Of a stretch of DNA of 64,000 nucleotides, positions 1-12,749 are shown one piece after another. The notes beneath the pieces are model-generated. The model did no database searches and had not been told where the DNA came from. It was given only the letters and a program-made list of their open reading frames with translations. Positions within the stretch are counted from its first letter, which is position 1. Every line of letters starts with the position of its first letter. Location of the stretch: contig JAQGDQ010000016.1 of the NCBI GenBank assembly GCA_030141605.1, forward strand, positions 70,001-134,000. The letters run 5' to 3'. Both the position numbers and the translations under genes were made by a program. This stretch comes from Tubiluchus corallicola (Eukaryota; Priapulida; Priapulimorpha; Priapulimorphida; Tubiluchidae).

Positions 1-1580
1 TGAAAGGGGTTTAGCTAAGTGGTAATGCCAGACGACAGAGTAACCCTAGCCTTGTACGTACACGGTACATTTTGCTTTGTGTTGAAATAATTATATTATT
101 TGCCAATTCTATTACGCATGATTAAAAGAGGTTCTTACCTGCTTTAAAGTTATAAGTTACCTCATCTAAATGTTTAACACTTCACACCTGAGAATAAGAA
201 ATAGTAACACTACGACATTACGAGTGCACAAACCAGCCAGAAGAAATGAAAGAAATTAACAATCATTCATCGCGTTTATTGAATCTTCAAAGTAATTGAA
301 CCGAATATAATGTAGCCGAAATCATATCATTTGCAGCAGGCAAGCACGTACACATAAGCGGCTTAACTAAAATATAATTATTGTAGCAGTAAGAAAGAAG
401 AATATTGAATTACATCGTTCACTGCCCAGATTATGATTAAAGAACAATGCAACGGTTGATTGGCCGGTGCTAATGTATAAAAGTGAAATGCACAGGTTTA
501 ATTAGAATATTCAAATATGTTTATTGTGTGACTCTCGGTTGAATTTCAATACTTGCTATTTACTTCTACTTTCGAATACTTCTTCAAACGTTAATGAATT
601 TGGTTGGAAGCTGATGGAAACTTAGTGGTAAGTGTATTGATTCGAAGCATATGTTTTCGTTTATTTTTACGTATCTTACGTCTTACGTATTTTTACTAAG
701 CCTTGTAAGACGTGCTCGTAAGAGAAAAAGGCAAAAATTTTGAAATTCGATGAAAAAATAGGAATTTACATCGTATAATTTAATACCGATCTTTGTTGGT
801 TCATTCAGAGTCGGATCTACAGGGGCATCGAGGGTAGTTGCCTCGGGCCCCAGAGCTAAGGATTTTCTTTATAAAAAGGTGTCACTACAATTACAAAACA
901 CTACAACGATTGATTTCAGCATGAGCTGTGCTAATGTCAGGAATTTACGTCATGTAAGTTAATATGAAACTTTGCTGGTTCATTCAGAGTCTAATTGGGC
1001 TCCCGAGCTAAAAACGTTCTTTATAATTATCATAAAATTGGTTTTATTATTAAAAATAATTAAGAAAGTACGTGGGAGTACCACAAAATGGAAAAACGGT
1101 CTTATCATGTTTAGATAAACACTATGGCTTATATTACAAACTGAAAATTTGCAGTCAAAGTTAAAATTCAGTTAATAAATTTGAGGAAAATAAAATCGGA
1201 AGATTTCATCTCTTGCTAACGTAAACATTTTTTTTCGAAGAAATGAGGTTTTTTATTCATTTTAGATCATTTTTTAATTGTCATGTAATTTAATTTTTAC
1301 TTTGATGGACCCCCGAGCTCAAACTTCCTGGGGCCCCCAATGTCTAAATCCTGACCTAAGTTCATACTAACCTAAATTCAATTCAAATTTTTATTCCTGT
1401 AAATAAGATCATGTAAAATACAAATCCAATACTAAAATGAAACAAAACACAGTGAAATAAAAAATTACAAGATTAAAATGTAAATACCAGGGTTAGTAAA
1501 TTAAAAGCTAAATAAATTTTAGAAAATAATTAATATAATATTACATTTCGCCAAAAAAGCAAAAAAATTAAATAATGTGT
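1..1580. other. Non-coding flank with a diverged direct repeat
   Basis: No gene was recognised. Two diverged copies of a segment lie about 180 bases apart, near 758-870 and 938-1025. Each holds 'aggaattta', then 'ggttcattcagagtc', then a run like 'gggccccagagctaa'. A related 'ggggccccc' segment is at 1305-1345. Bases 11-30 contain a good match to a tRNA A-box (TAGCTAAGTGG), but no B-box follows at the expected distance, so no tRNA is called. Confidence 0.4.
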
Positions 1581-1624
1581 AGTATTGATGGACTGTAATT
1601 TTGTAAAAATTCGATTATTATTTT

Positions 1625-1890
1625 ATTGTTGTTCGTTGTTGTTGTTGTTTGTTTATGGTGTTGTTGTTATTGCTTCTGTTGTTGTTGTTGTTGTTGTTGT
1701 GTTGATGTTGTTGTTGTTTGTTTATGTTGTTGTTGTTGTTGCTGCTGCTGCTGGTGTTGTTGTTGTTGTTTTTGTTGCCGTTGCTATTGTCGTTGTTGTT
1801 GTTTGTTTATGTTGTTGTTGTGTTGGTGTTTGTTTATATTGTGGTTTTTGCTGCTGCTACTGTCGCCGTTGTTGTTGTTGTTATTATTAT
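1625..1890. repeat. (GTT/TGT)n microsatellite tract
   Basis: Imperfect trinucleotide repeat, mostly GTT with GCT and GTTT interruptions. The open frames across it (poly-Val, poly-Cys, poly-Leu) are artefacts of the repeat. Confidence 0.9.
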
Positions 1891-2137
1891 CACATTGCAT
1901 TTTACTCCATCGAAACAGTAATGGTAAGGAGTTTCTATAAAATCACCGTTGCTACGTTTACTAACAAATTTCTAATCAAAAGGTCTGTTTCCGAATGAAG
2001 ATAATGTAATTCACGTGTTACTAAGTATATCCTTAGCTCAATCATTATTGTATCAATAATCGATTTGATTCATTATGATTGTGTTGCATCTTAATTATTA
2101 TTGCTTACTTTATTGCAGAGCTTTCAAGATAAATTCT

Positions 2138-2186
2138 ATGCGAACCACCATGAATTTTTCAATTTTGGCCTCTGTCCTTCTAGCAG
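2138..2186 (+). CDS. CAP gene coding exon 1 (signal peptide)
   Basis: The ATG at 2138 opens a hydrophobic leader; a second in-frame ATG at 2150 is an alternative start. The donor is GTAATA at 2187, phase 1. A likely acceptor (tattgcag) ends at 2118, so 2119-2137 would be 5' UTR of an internal exon. No upstream exon was identified. Confidence 0.75.
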
Positions 2187-5100
2187 GTAATAAAATGACA
2201 GAGCAGATCAAAAATGTGTTGAGAACTTGCCCAGCTAAGTGAGTTTAGAGTTATCAGACTGAATACGTTATTTATTTATTTATTTACTTATTTATTTGAT
2301 AATTTGTTTGTTTTTATACTTGTTTATATATATATGTTTGTTTATTCGTTTATTTATTTGCTTAGTCATTATTTATTTATTTATGTATTTGATTGTTTGT
2401 TTATTTATTTATTTATATAAAATGACTTTATATATTTGGATGTTACAAAGTCAGGGTGTGCTGTATAGATAGTAGTATCATCGGCATATTGTGTTAAGTC
2501 TGAATTATGTAAAACTAAATGAATTTTACTAACATATAAACAAAAGAGTAAAGGACCTAATGTCGTACCTTGCGGGATGCCTCTCTGTTATGTGTCCCAT
2601 GTTGAAAAAGTGTGTTTGTTCAGCTTGACTCTTTGTTTTCTACTGTGTAGGTAAATATTAATTAGTTTGAGAGAAGTATAATCGAATCGTAGTTGGCGTA
2701 AGTTGTCTAGTAGTAAATTGTGATCGAGGCTGTCAAAAGCTTTACTTAGATCTAAAAATGCTGCTGTTATATAATTATTTTTATTTAAGTTGCAACACCA
2801 CTTTTCAGTGTCATCAATTATTGCGAATGTAGTTTTCCAAATCCGAATTGATGATTTGACAGTAACTTGTTATTTTCAATGTAATGATTTATTTGGTTGT
2901 AGATAACTCTTACAAATACTTTGGCTAGTACGTGCACTACTCAAATTGGTCTGTAGTTTTTAGCGTCAACTTTAGCATATTTCTTGTGTATTGGAGTTAC
3001 GAAAGCTGAGGGTAAGTACATGGCTGTGACAGAGCTGAGGGTACGTACAATGCTGTAACAGGCTGTGGGTATGAGGGTATGTACAATGATGTCGTGATAG
3101 GGCTGAAGGTACGTACATTGCTGTGACAGGGCCGAGGGTATGTACAATGACGTCGTGATAGGGCTGAGGGTACGTACAATGCTGTGACAGGGCTGATGGT
3201 ATGTAAAATGATGTCGTGATAGGGCTGAGGGTACGTATAATGCTGTGACAGGGCTGAGGGTGTGTACAATGATGTCGTGATAGGGCTGAGGGTACGTGCA
3301 ATGCTGTGACAGGGCTGAGGGTATGTACAATGATGTCATGATAGGGCTGAGGGTACGTGCAATGCTGTGACAGGGCTGAGGGTATGTACAATGATGTCAT
3401 GATAGAGCTGATGGTACGTACAATGCTGTGACAGGGCTGAGGGTATGAGGGTACATTGATGTTGTGATGAACTTTTCCTTATGAGCGATGCTGATAAATT
3501 TTACTCTCCCATGGGAAGCAGTGATTTGGAAGTAATTAAGGAATTTATTGATTATGTTTAAAAAGCGTTTTCACGACACGATGAACAATACACGATGTAA
3601 TGATCATATCATTGAAAGTAAAGCCTGCTTAGTGACAATCTATTTTAAATGCTGATCATTAAACTCTTCATTTAAATAAGTAAATTAGTTAACAGGAGCG
3701 ATTTAATAATATTTGTCTTATCAGTAATTGTATGTATGTATGTATGTATGTATGTATGTATGTATGTATGTATGTATGTATGTATGTATGTATGTATGTA
3801 TGTATGTATGTATGTATGTATGTATGTATGTATGTATGTATGTATGTACGTATGTATGTATGTTTATTTGGTTGTAGATAACTCTTTCAAATACTTTGGC
3901 TAGTACATGCACTACTGAAATTGGTCTGTAGTTTTTAGCGTCATTCTTGTGTATTGGAGTTATGTTTGCTTGTTTACACACTGCTGGAAATTCTGAGCGC
4001 ATATATCACTTGGTTTGTGATATATGTTAGATGGGGAGTAATGGTGCTGGCACAGTCTTTTAAGATTTTTATTGGCATGTCTGAGGGTCCACTTCCTTTG
4101 CTTATATTTAAATTGTTTAATGCAGGGGTGTGCAAACTGTGGCCCGCGGGCCACTTGCGGCCCGCCGAGAGATCTTGTGCGGCCCGCAAAGAGGTTTGCC
4201 AACGTAAGGAAAGTGCGGCCCACGCGATCTAGCTGAAGTCTGCGCCAATATCGCAAAGATAGTGCGGGTAGTTTTTTCCTCTAAATCGGATGGCATTAAC
4301 CCTTACAAGACCGTTGTCACTTAATGTCACTGTCGGACATGACGAAATATTTGGTTTTTAATATAAATTTTAATAATTTCTAAAATAGTTTTTTGAGTGT
4401 AGTATGCAGTAGTAATGATGTGACAGATCAGATGCAGAAAAATCGTTATTAGGTCCTTCTGTACTTGGCTCCTTGACCAAACTGCATGTGGCCCACAGGA
4501 ATTGCGGGAATGTTTAATGTGGCCCGGCTAGTCAGATAATTTGCACACCCCTGGTTTAATGTTCTAAAGATGTTGCATTCGGTGGTGCTAGTAAATGAGA
4601 AAGTGGATTGTGTTACTGATTGGTTTTTGTACATATTTGTGTATATTTTGTATATTTGCATTATGGTGGCGTGGCAAGTTGTCAAATTTTCCGAGATTGA
4701 TAAATGTGGAATTTAATTTGTTAGCAATGTCAACTGAATCAGATATGATAATGTCATTTTCTCGTAAACTGTTTATTTGTAATTGATCGTTTCTGTATCT
4801 GTCAAGTACGTCATTTTTGTTTAGGCGTAGTTGCAACATTGCATTTTTCATTAGTTTAATATTTATTTTTGAATTTCCTATTGTAGTTATTAAATTTAGT
4901 TCGCGTCTTTTTGTAATTATTGTAATTTCGTTTTGTGTGGCAGCCATTTTGAGAAAGGTGGGCATTTTTGAAATAAAAGTAACATAAATGGATTTCTTAT
5001 ATCCAGCCACCCTGGCATAGTTGTCATAATCGCGTTACTGCCACACTAAACTTTGACAGCATGATAGGTTTCTTTGATGTAATAATTTACCCCCTAGCAA

Positions 5101-8100
5101 AAGGTTATCCTGTATAATTATTGTCTTAGGCCTACACGTGTTTGTTTTATGCAATGGGCCTATAATAATGTCCATAAAACAGAGAATTACTGATTTAAAA
5201 CTGCAAATTAAAAAGAAACTTTCAGGCTACAATTATAAAGTTAATATTGAGCTATTGATGTCAAAATACAGCATTTTTTATTACGTTACGAAAAGATCAT
5301 CATATGTTTGGGCATTAAAAATTTACCATTTATAATTAAAATTGTCAACAATGAGCTAAAATTCGCCTTATATTAGTGCTTAGGAAGTACAAATTTAGTA
5401 CCATTTCGTTATTCGAATAACTTTGTGAAAATCAGTCCTCCATTGGTTGCCATGTTTAATCTAACAGGGTTGCCATATTTAATGGCGCAACTACTTCCGG
5501 AAGACGTAGAGCTCGTTCTAAATGAGCATAATGAATACAGAAGAGATCTTCCCAATGTTGCAGACGATGAAAAACCAGCTGCTAATATGTTAAAAATGGT
5601 AAGTGTATAAAAAATCTCTAGTCTTTTTAGTCAGAATGTGTGTACATGACTTGTCTGTTGAATTACAATTAGATGTTTTTCATTCTGTATTCCGTACGCC
5701 TAATATTCATTATACCTGTTTCATCATCATGTCATCATACGCCCGTCACGTCTATTGTAGACATTGGGCAGGCAGAATTCTAAAATAAAAGAAAGCTGCC
5801 TTCAGACAGGTAAACACAGCAGTAATCCAGCAAAAAAAAACTAGACACTGCTACGCCAGTAGCTTGTCACCACCACTTCCGTTTCATCATGCACTATTAT
5901 CCTTTCAGACAATCGCGTGCTACTATAAACAATATGTGTCGCCACCTACAGGTGGTACAATACCACTGCAAAACCCCTAGTTTGAATATGTATAATAATT
6001 TAATAAGTAACATATGCCTGTTTGTTAGTTTAAACATAATTTATTTAGGATTAGATCAGACAGTTTGAACAACATGCCTGTTTGTTTAATTTCGTTGTTA
6101 CCTTTTGTAGAGATGGAACACAGAAGCTGCAGATTTTGCACAGCAACATGTTGACAAATGCGTGTTCGAGCCCAGCACTCCTGAAGAAAGGATGAACATA
6201 TCATGTGCGTACTTTAATGACTTATTACCTGTTTACTTTCGCAAGCACTTACTACATTTCTTACTGATCCTGTAATTACAAGCTTTGCTTGCGATGTTCG
6301 CGAATCTCATTTAAAACAGCTGCCGAAATATTTTGAGACGGCAAACTCATTTAAGTTGAACTAATAACTCAGACGATTTACACTAATGTGCAAAGACATT
6401 TAATTTGCTGATATACCTCATTTCTTGAAAAGCTTTTGACTTAATTATGTTTCTATTGTGTATGTGCTAGTTGAATGCGTCCACAATTAATTTTGTTAAT
6501 GAAAGAATACAGACGGTTCTTAATTTAAACGGCGAACATCACCAAAATTAAGTTGAGCTTGAATAACTCGCGATTATATTGCGAATACAAATTCTTTTTT
6601 CATTTTTCACAATAGATTAATGTTTAACAATCATTGGCAAAAGTTCGAATAAAATTCTACACAAAACGAACATTTGACTAGGCCGCCATTGAGCATGTAT
6701 CTGCGCCTGCGCCTCTGGTGGCGAAATTGCCGTACTGCAGATGAAACTTAGCAAAATGCCCAAGGGGAGAACGACTGTACGCAACACTTGTTTGAGTATT
6801 TATTTAAAAAGTTAATTTCTCATTAATGAGACAACGTACTGCTGAAAAAATTTCGTCAAGTTTTCCGGAGAAGGCAACAATAGAATAAGTTTAAGTTGAT
6901 TTTCATGATATTCCCCCTTTAATGGATACTACCTTAAAAAAGAAAATTAAATATTACTTTTTTTTAACTTTTGAAAAATTGAAGTTCCGTTTTTGCTTCT
7001 TTTGTTGTTACTGATAATTTGGCTGCATACACAGTAGGTTGCCATTGTCTACTTATTACATATCTAAAAAGTCAGTAAAAATGACTTAACCCATGCCAAA
7101 GTTCACAAGTCAAAGCACAAGAAAATCCTCCACTTACATAAAGCTTAAAAATTTTGTCTCGAAATTTTATAACACTTACATACGACCTTTTCGTATGCAT
7201 GGCTTGCATCGGCTGTAACGCCATATAAAACTTGTAAATTTAAACTCCCGCGATGACCGTTAGGCGCAGCCATTTTAATCGCAGGGCGTTTGAAACAAGT
7301 TTTGATAACATTAAGTACAATTTGAAAAAATAATTAGAGCATTCGTAGCATACATGTAGCTAATTAAGTAAAATTTTAAATTACTGTATTTTGTCAATAA
7401 GATGAAAAATACGTTTTTTTGGTTAGTGAGTGGTGTACCCTGGAGGTGCGACAACTACATTTTACCTACTGGTGAAAACACTTTAAATCATTAATAATTT
7501 TCTTTTCTAGTTACCTAGGTCTTTCAGGCACGTAAGCGAAATGTAAAGTAATATAACTTTGCACGGAAAGTTTAATAGGACATAATTTAACATTTCCTTC
7601 CCATGATTTACGTTATGCTTATGCGAGGTCATGTAAGGGTACCTCGGAACAGCATTGCGGGAGATTTAAAATGAAAACAAACAAAAATTCTTTTCAACTC
7701 GAGTACGATACATGCACAAAATTCCTGTAAAGGAGTATAATTTTTTAAGGCGATTTTTCTGAAACCTACTTCAGGTGCCCCTTTTGTTGTCCTTTAAATA
7801 ATTGGCATGTGGCAGCAAATCAGCAAATCATGGCATCGAATTATGTTTGGTGCTACGTTATCTAATGAAGATGATGTCATGAAACTGCAAGCAAAAACAT
7901 TTTAACAAATTTCACACAAATTAACAGTCAAATCTCGAGTTCAGTTTAACCGTTTGATCAACAGTTCAAGTTAAACTTAATTGTTTCTCTGTCTTCGCAA
8001 CTTCCACATTTTTGTCAGACTGTCGGTGAATCTGTGTTTTTTCTTAGCTGAATACTCGTCCTGTGGGGAAAATATAGATATTGCGAGAGGTACAATACCA

Positions 8101-8883
8101 GATTTGGAAGGAGCGATAAGACGTTGGTACGAAGAAGTTGTGGGTTTTTCATGGGGAGTGGAAACAACTGCAGAGGTCAGCCATTTTACGCAGGTAAGTG
8201 TGAAAGCTTAGGCATTGTTTGTCATTGTTTATTAGAAAAAACCATTACAATTACGAACACACACACACACACGCACGCACGCACGCACGCGCGCGCACAG
8301 ACACACGCACACGCGCACGCATACACACACACGCACACACACACACACACATATTGTAAGTACAACTACACAACAAGTGAACAAAATGAAAATTACTTAT
8401 CAAGGGAGCAATTAATAAGTGAGCTGCTTGCAGCTGAGCTAGAAACAAGGACAAGAAAAGCCTAACTGCAATACAGGCTGTTTCGTTAAGTGTTGGAGGT
8501 AGAATAAAAGAGGTGAACAATGAAAGGGATGACATGACCGTAAAATAATAGTGTAAGTAAGGTGAGCAGAAGAGAAGAAAGAATCTAAAATTGTAAAAGA
8601 AATACAAAGAAATGATGAGGCTGTCATCAAAGATGAATCTGTTATGAACAGGGACGGACTGTGAGTGGCATCTAACATAGGTACATGCACCTGGGATAGA
8701 ATAGACTAAGACCAAATCCATCTAACATCTGATATGTATTTAAGAGATATGTTGAGAGAGAGGGACAGAGAGAGAGAGAGATTGAGGGAGAGAGAGAGAG
8801 AGAGAGAGAGACGGAGATGGAAGGAGAGGAAAAACACAGCCTTTTCTTGCCATCTCCGTCTGCTTCGACTCCTACTCTCTCTT

Positions 8884-8930
<47 letters not shown>

Positions 8931-9005
8931 TTCTTTCTCTCTCTCTCTCTCTTTCTCTATCTCTCCCCCTTTGTCTCTCCTTTTCTCTCTCTTTCTTTCT
9001 TTCTC

Positions 9006-9054
<49 letters not shown>

Positions 9055-12000
9055 ACTATTAGTATGATAACTGAACTGAAATGGATGAATTTTACAATTC
9101 ACAGGTTGTGTGGGCTGAGTCTGACACAGTTGGGTGTGGATTTGCAGAATGCGGTAGGGAGTTTGATGAGATGATATTGTTTTCCTGTGTTTATTGTCCA
9201 GGGTGAGTCATTCTTTCTATCAGAGTTTCTGATTGCAAGGTAAATGCAGCTTGTAAGTTGGTCAACACTGATAGACCAAAGCATGGCAAAAACTAACTAG
9301 GAAAGTTGTTCATTAAGATAATTATGTTGCAAAAAGTTCATCAGCCAAATGTCATTGATGTTCCACAATCACAGCATAGTTAATATACGAATCTACCAGG
9401 AAAATAGAATCGAGATGAACGAAGTATTAAAATAATAGTTAATATGAGCATAATTATGTTGACGAATTCAAGCCCTTGGTTATCATATACGAAATTAACT
9501 GTTACATTAAAAATTATTTAATCACTTGAAATCACATAAATTTATGATTAGAAGTTCTGGAAAAAATTGAATTCGATGGTGTCAAATCTGCATAGACACG
9601 CCTAAACAAGTAAACCTTGCACACATAAGAACAGTGTAAATCAATTTTTTTGTCATGTATCTATATTTTTTTTCAAAAATTCAAAAAAATGTTAGTGGAA
9701 ACATTTCAAATCACTAATAATAAGTTTGTACACAATCAAAGATTTCGCAGTTTAACTCGTAACTTAAATGTTCATCTCTAGCAAGTTGTAATTTTTAGCA
9801 AGTAATTGTTTTGCATTGTTATACAGCCTAACAATGTCAATATTTACATGTAACAATGTTTGCTTCAATTTATCAAACATCATTGTTCTAATTATAGTGA
9901 AATGTAATTGTCCATTTGTGGCTAAACGCATTAGCATTCTAGTATGGTGTACGGAGCTTTTTTAATTTCCCATTTAAATTTAAAAGTTGCAGTTACTGCT
10001 AGAAGTCTCTGGGGTAAATTTTTGTATATGAAGCAAGGAACGATTTTTGAAATACTACAGAGCGTGCAGTAAAGTTTCTATATTTACCGCTATTACACGA
10101 ATGTTGTACACAACAAGTTCTTCCACTTTAAGTAGGATGATACTGGCTAGGTGTACAGGCACTAGATGGTTTACTACTTATATATTACATATAAATTTAT
10201 ATGTTTTATATGATGTAACAGTTTTAGTGGGTATTTGTTTAGGTGCAATGTTGGATAGTTCCACCTGTTCGACAATCTCGGTTTGACTTGTACTGAAGAG
10301 ACTGCCAAAGTGCAGCCCACTCCTTAATAAATTTGAGATCAGCATTTAAGCAATTAGCTGAGTTTTTGTGGTGATCAGTAAATGAATCAGTTAAACTAGT
10401 ATCATTAGAATAAACACGAGTATCGATTATTAAATTTTCTACGATGTCATTTATGTACACTAATAATACCAGCGGTCCTAAAATCGAACCCTGAGGCATA
10501 CCAGCTATACCAATTTAGTCAATGCTGTTTCGTTATTAAATTTTGCGAAACAATACATTTGACGTCTTTGTAAAAATTAGGAAACCGGGTTTGTTGTAGA
10601 TTTTTAGACTTCATGCCCCACACTGGACTTCGTAAATACTGGAATCGGCATAGGGGGCCTACATAGACTCCAACTGAATTTGGTGTTACACAATTTAGAT
10701 CAACTGCTAATATTTGTCTTTGAGATTTCATAAAAAAATTATTATACTTTGTCTTACACTGCACTTCATAAACACTGCAATCGGCCTATTACAGGCTCAA
10801 ACTGGGTTTTGTGTTATAAAGGTCTATATGTAGTGCCTGGAACTGGGTTTCAGAAAAGGAAAGAGAAAGAGTTTTACATACTTTGCGTTTTCCTGTTAGT
10901 GTTTGTTTTCGAAATTTATGCAATTAACTGTTAAAAGGATATTCAGTTTCCCTGTATGTCTCAGCATCAGCATCAGAACATGTCACTGTCAGAGTTTCTC
11001 TGATTCAGCTTACAAAAAATACTATTACTATTTAATGATAAAGAATATATATTATATAAATAAATAAGTTCGAACCATTTCTCATCTATAAAATGGAAGG
11101 CTTTATCAGCACTCTTCTGTTAACTTTATTTTTTTTTCTGTCTACTAAAATTGTTTTTCTGTTTAGCTCCATCTTGTGCTAAAATTTTCAGTTTTTCCAC
11201 GTTAAGACATTTACCCGTCTCTGCTTTCTGACATGTTACTCCGGCTTCGTTTAATAAGCATACTGGGGTTCAGTTTTACATATTTCTTTGCGAACTACTT
11301 AAGTATTACCTTCAGCGTCAAACTTTTAATGTGTTTCAGTAGAAAGTTTTAATCCTTCTTGTCTTTTTATTTGTCTAGGTCTGGTATTCACTCATTTCCT
11401 CACTCGCTCATTCAGCCACTATCTTACACTAGTATTTACTCACTCACTCACTCACTCACTCACTCACTCACCAAAACTTTTCTGCACTCACCTGACTTGT
11501 TTCAAATCATTATTTGCAGTGGTAATATACCTCCAGACGAATTCAAACCTTACGAAATAGGACCACATTGTAGCAACTGCCCTAGTGGAACAATGTGCAT
11601 GGATGGCCTATGTGGTAAGAGCTTCGTTCTAGTACATTTGTAAACAACAAAAGCTTATATTACTGCAATTACAGCACACCTTCAAAATGTGCTACTGGCA
11701 TATGAGATTATGCCTTAAAGTAACGCGTTGCGAGGGGCGTATCAAGCGTTTAGCCAGTTGCAACTTAAGCCTTTGTAGCTCAGCGTCTCTAGCAAGACAT
11801 GAGATCTGTAAAGTGAGATCATCATTTTTATGCTGTAACCCTTCACAGTGGAAACGTTGTATATATTACACTTGCATCAACAATAAAAAACTATTAATAA
11901 ATGTTAAAATGTTGAAATTATTATATGAAATTTGAGGAATACAAATAACAGAAACTGACCCTTGATTTCTTTTTCCATTAATGCATTTCAACCAGTTTGT

Positions 12001-12656
12001 TTTGCTTAAATCTCCCGCATGACATACAATACGATTGCTTGTATTATTAAGATTGAGGACCTTTTTATATAAGCGTACTGGATACTCCCCCTCGGCAGCA
12101 TTAAATTTCGTGGACTCAGTCCGTGGTGGTCGTTGTGGCTGTTTTATTTGCTGCGTATAGTGTGCGGATGCCACGCATGGAACAATGATTAGAAATAAAA
12201 TATCCTGATTAGTAGCTTTAAGCGATCATTATGCAATTTACAGCACCAGTAATGACAACAGAAGGCCCTTCAACAGAAGAACCTCCAACAGAAGATCCAC
12301 CAACAGAAGACCCACCAACAGAAGACCCACCAACAGAAGACCCACCAACAGAAGACCCTCCAACAGAAGACCCACCAACAGAAGACCCACCAACAGAAGA
12401 CCCACCAACAGAAGACCCTCCAACAGAAGACCCTCCAACAGAAGGCCCTCCAAGAGAAGAACGACCGTGCGCCAGAAAAGTGTGTAATTTAGGAATTAGC
12501 AATAATTAATTAGCAATAATTAGCAATTTAGTAGAACCATTAATTTTACTGTTATTACTACTATTACTACAACTATTGAAACTACTATTACTACAGATAC
12601 TACTACAGCTACTGCTACTGCTATACTATTACTACAAGTACTGTAGTACTGTAGTA

Positions 12657-12749
<93 letters not shown>

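Noticed and set aside
1-60. tRNA gene at the left edge
   Set aside because: A-box only; no acceptor stem, anticodon arm or B-box could be built.
2941-3400. Several minus-strand open frames of 90-142 codons
   Set aside because: They are translations of the 61-bp minisatellite in three frames, not genes.
8734-9174. Frames rich in Arg-Glu or Ser-Leu
   Set aside because: Pure consequence of GA/CT dinucleotide repeats.
12218-12502. Minus-strand frames opposite the TEDPP repeats (Val-Gly-Gly-Ser and Leu-Leu-Val-Gly repeats)
   Set aside because: Antisense shadows of the coding minisatellite; the plus frame alone fits splice phase and the CAP gene.
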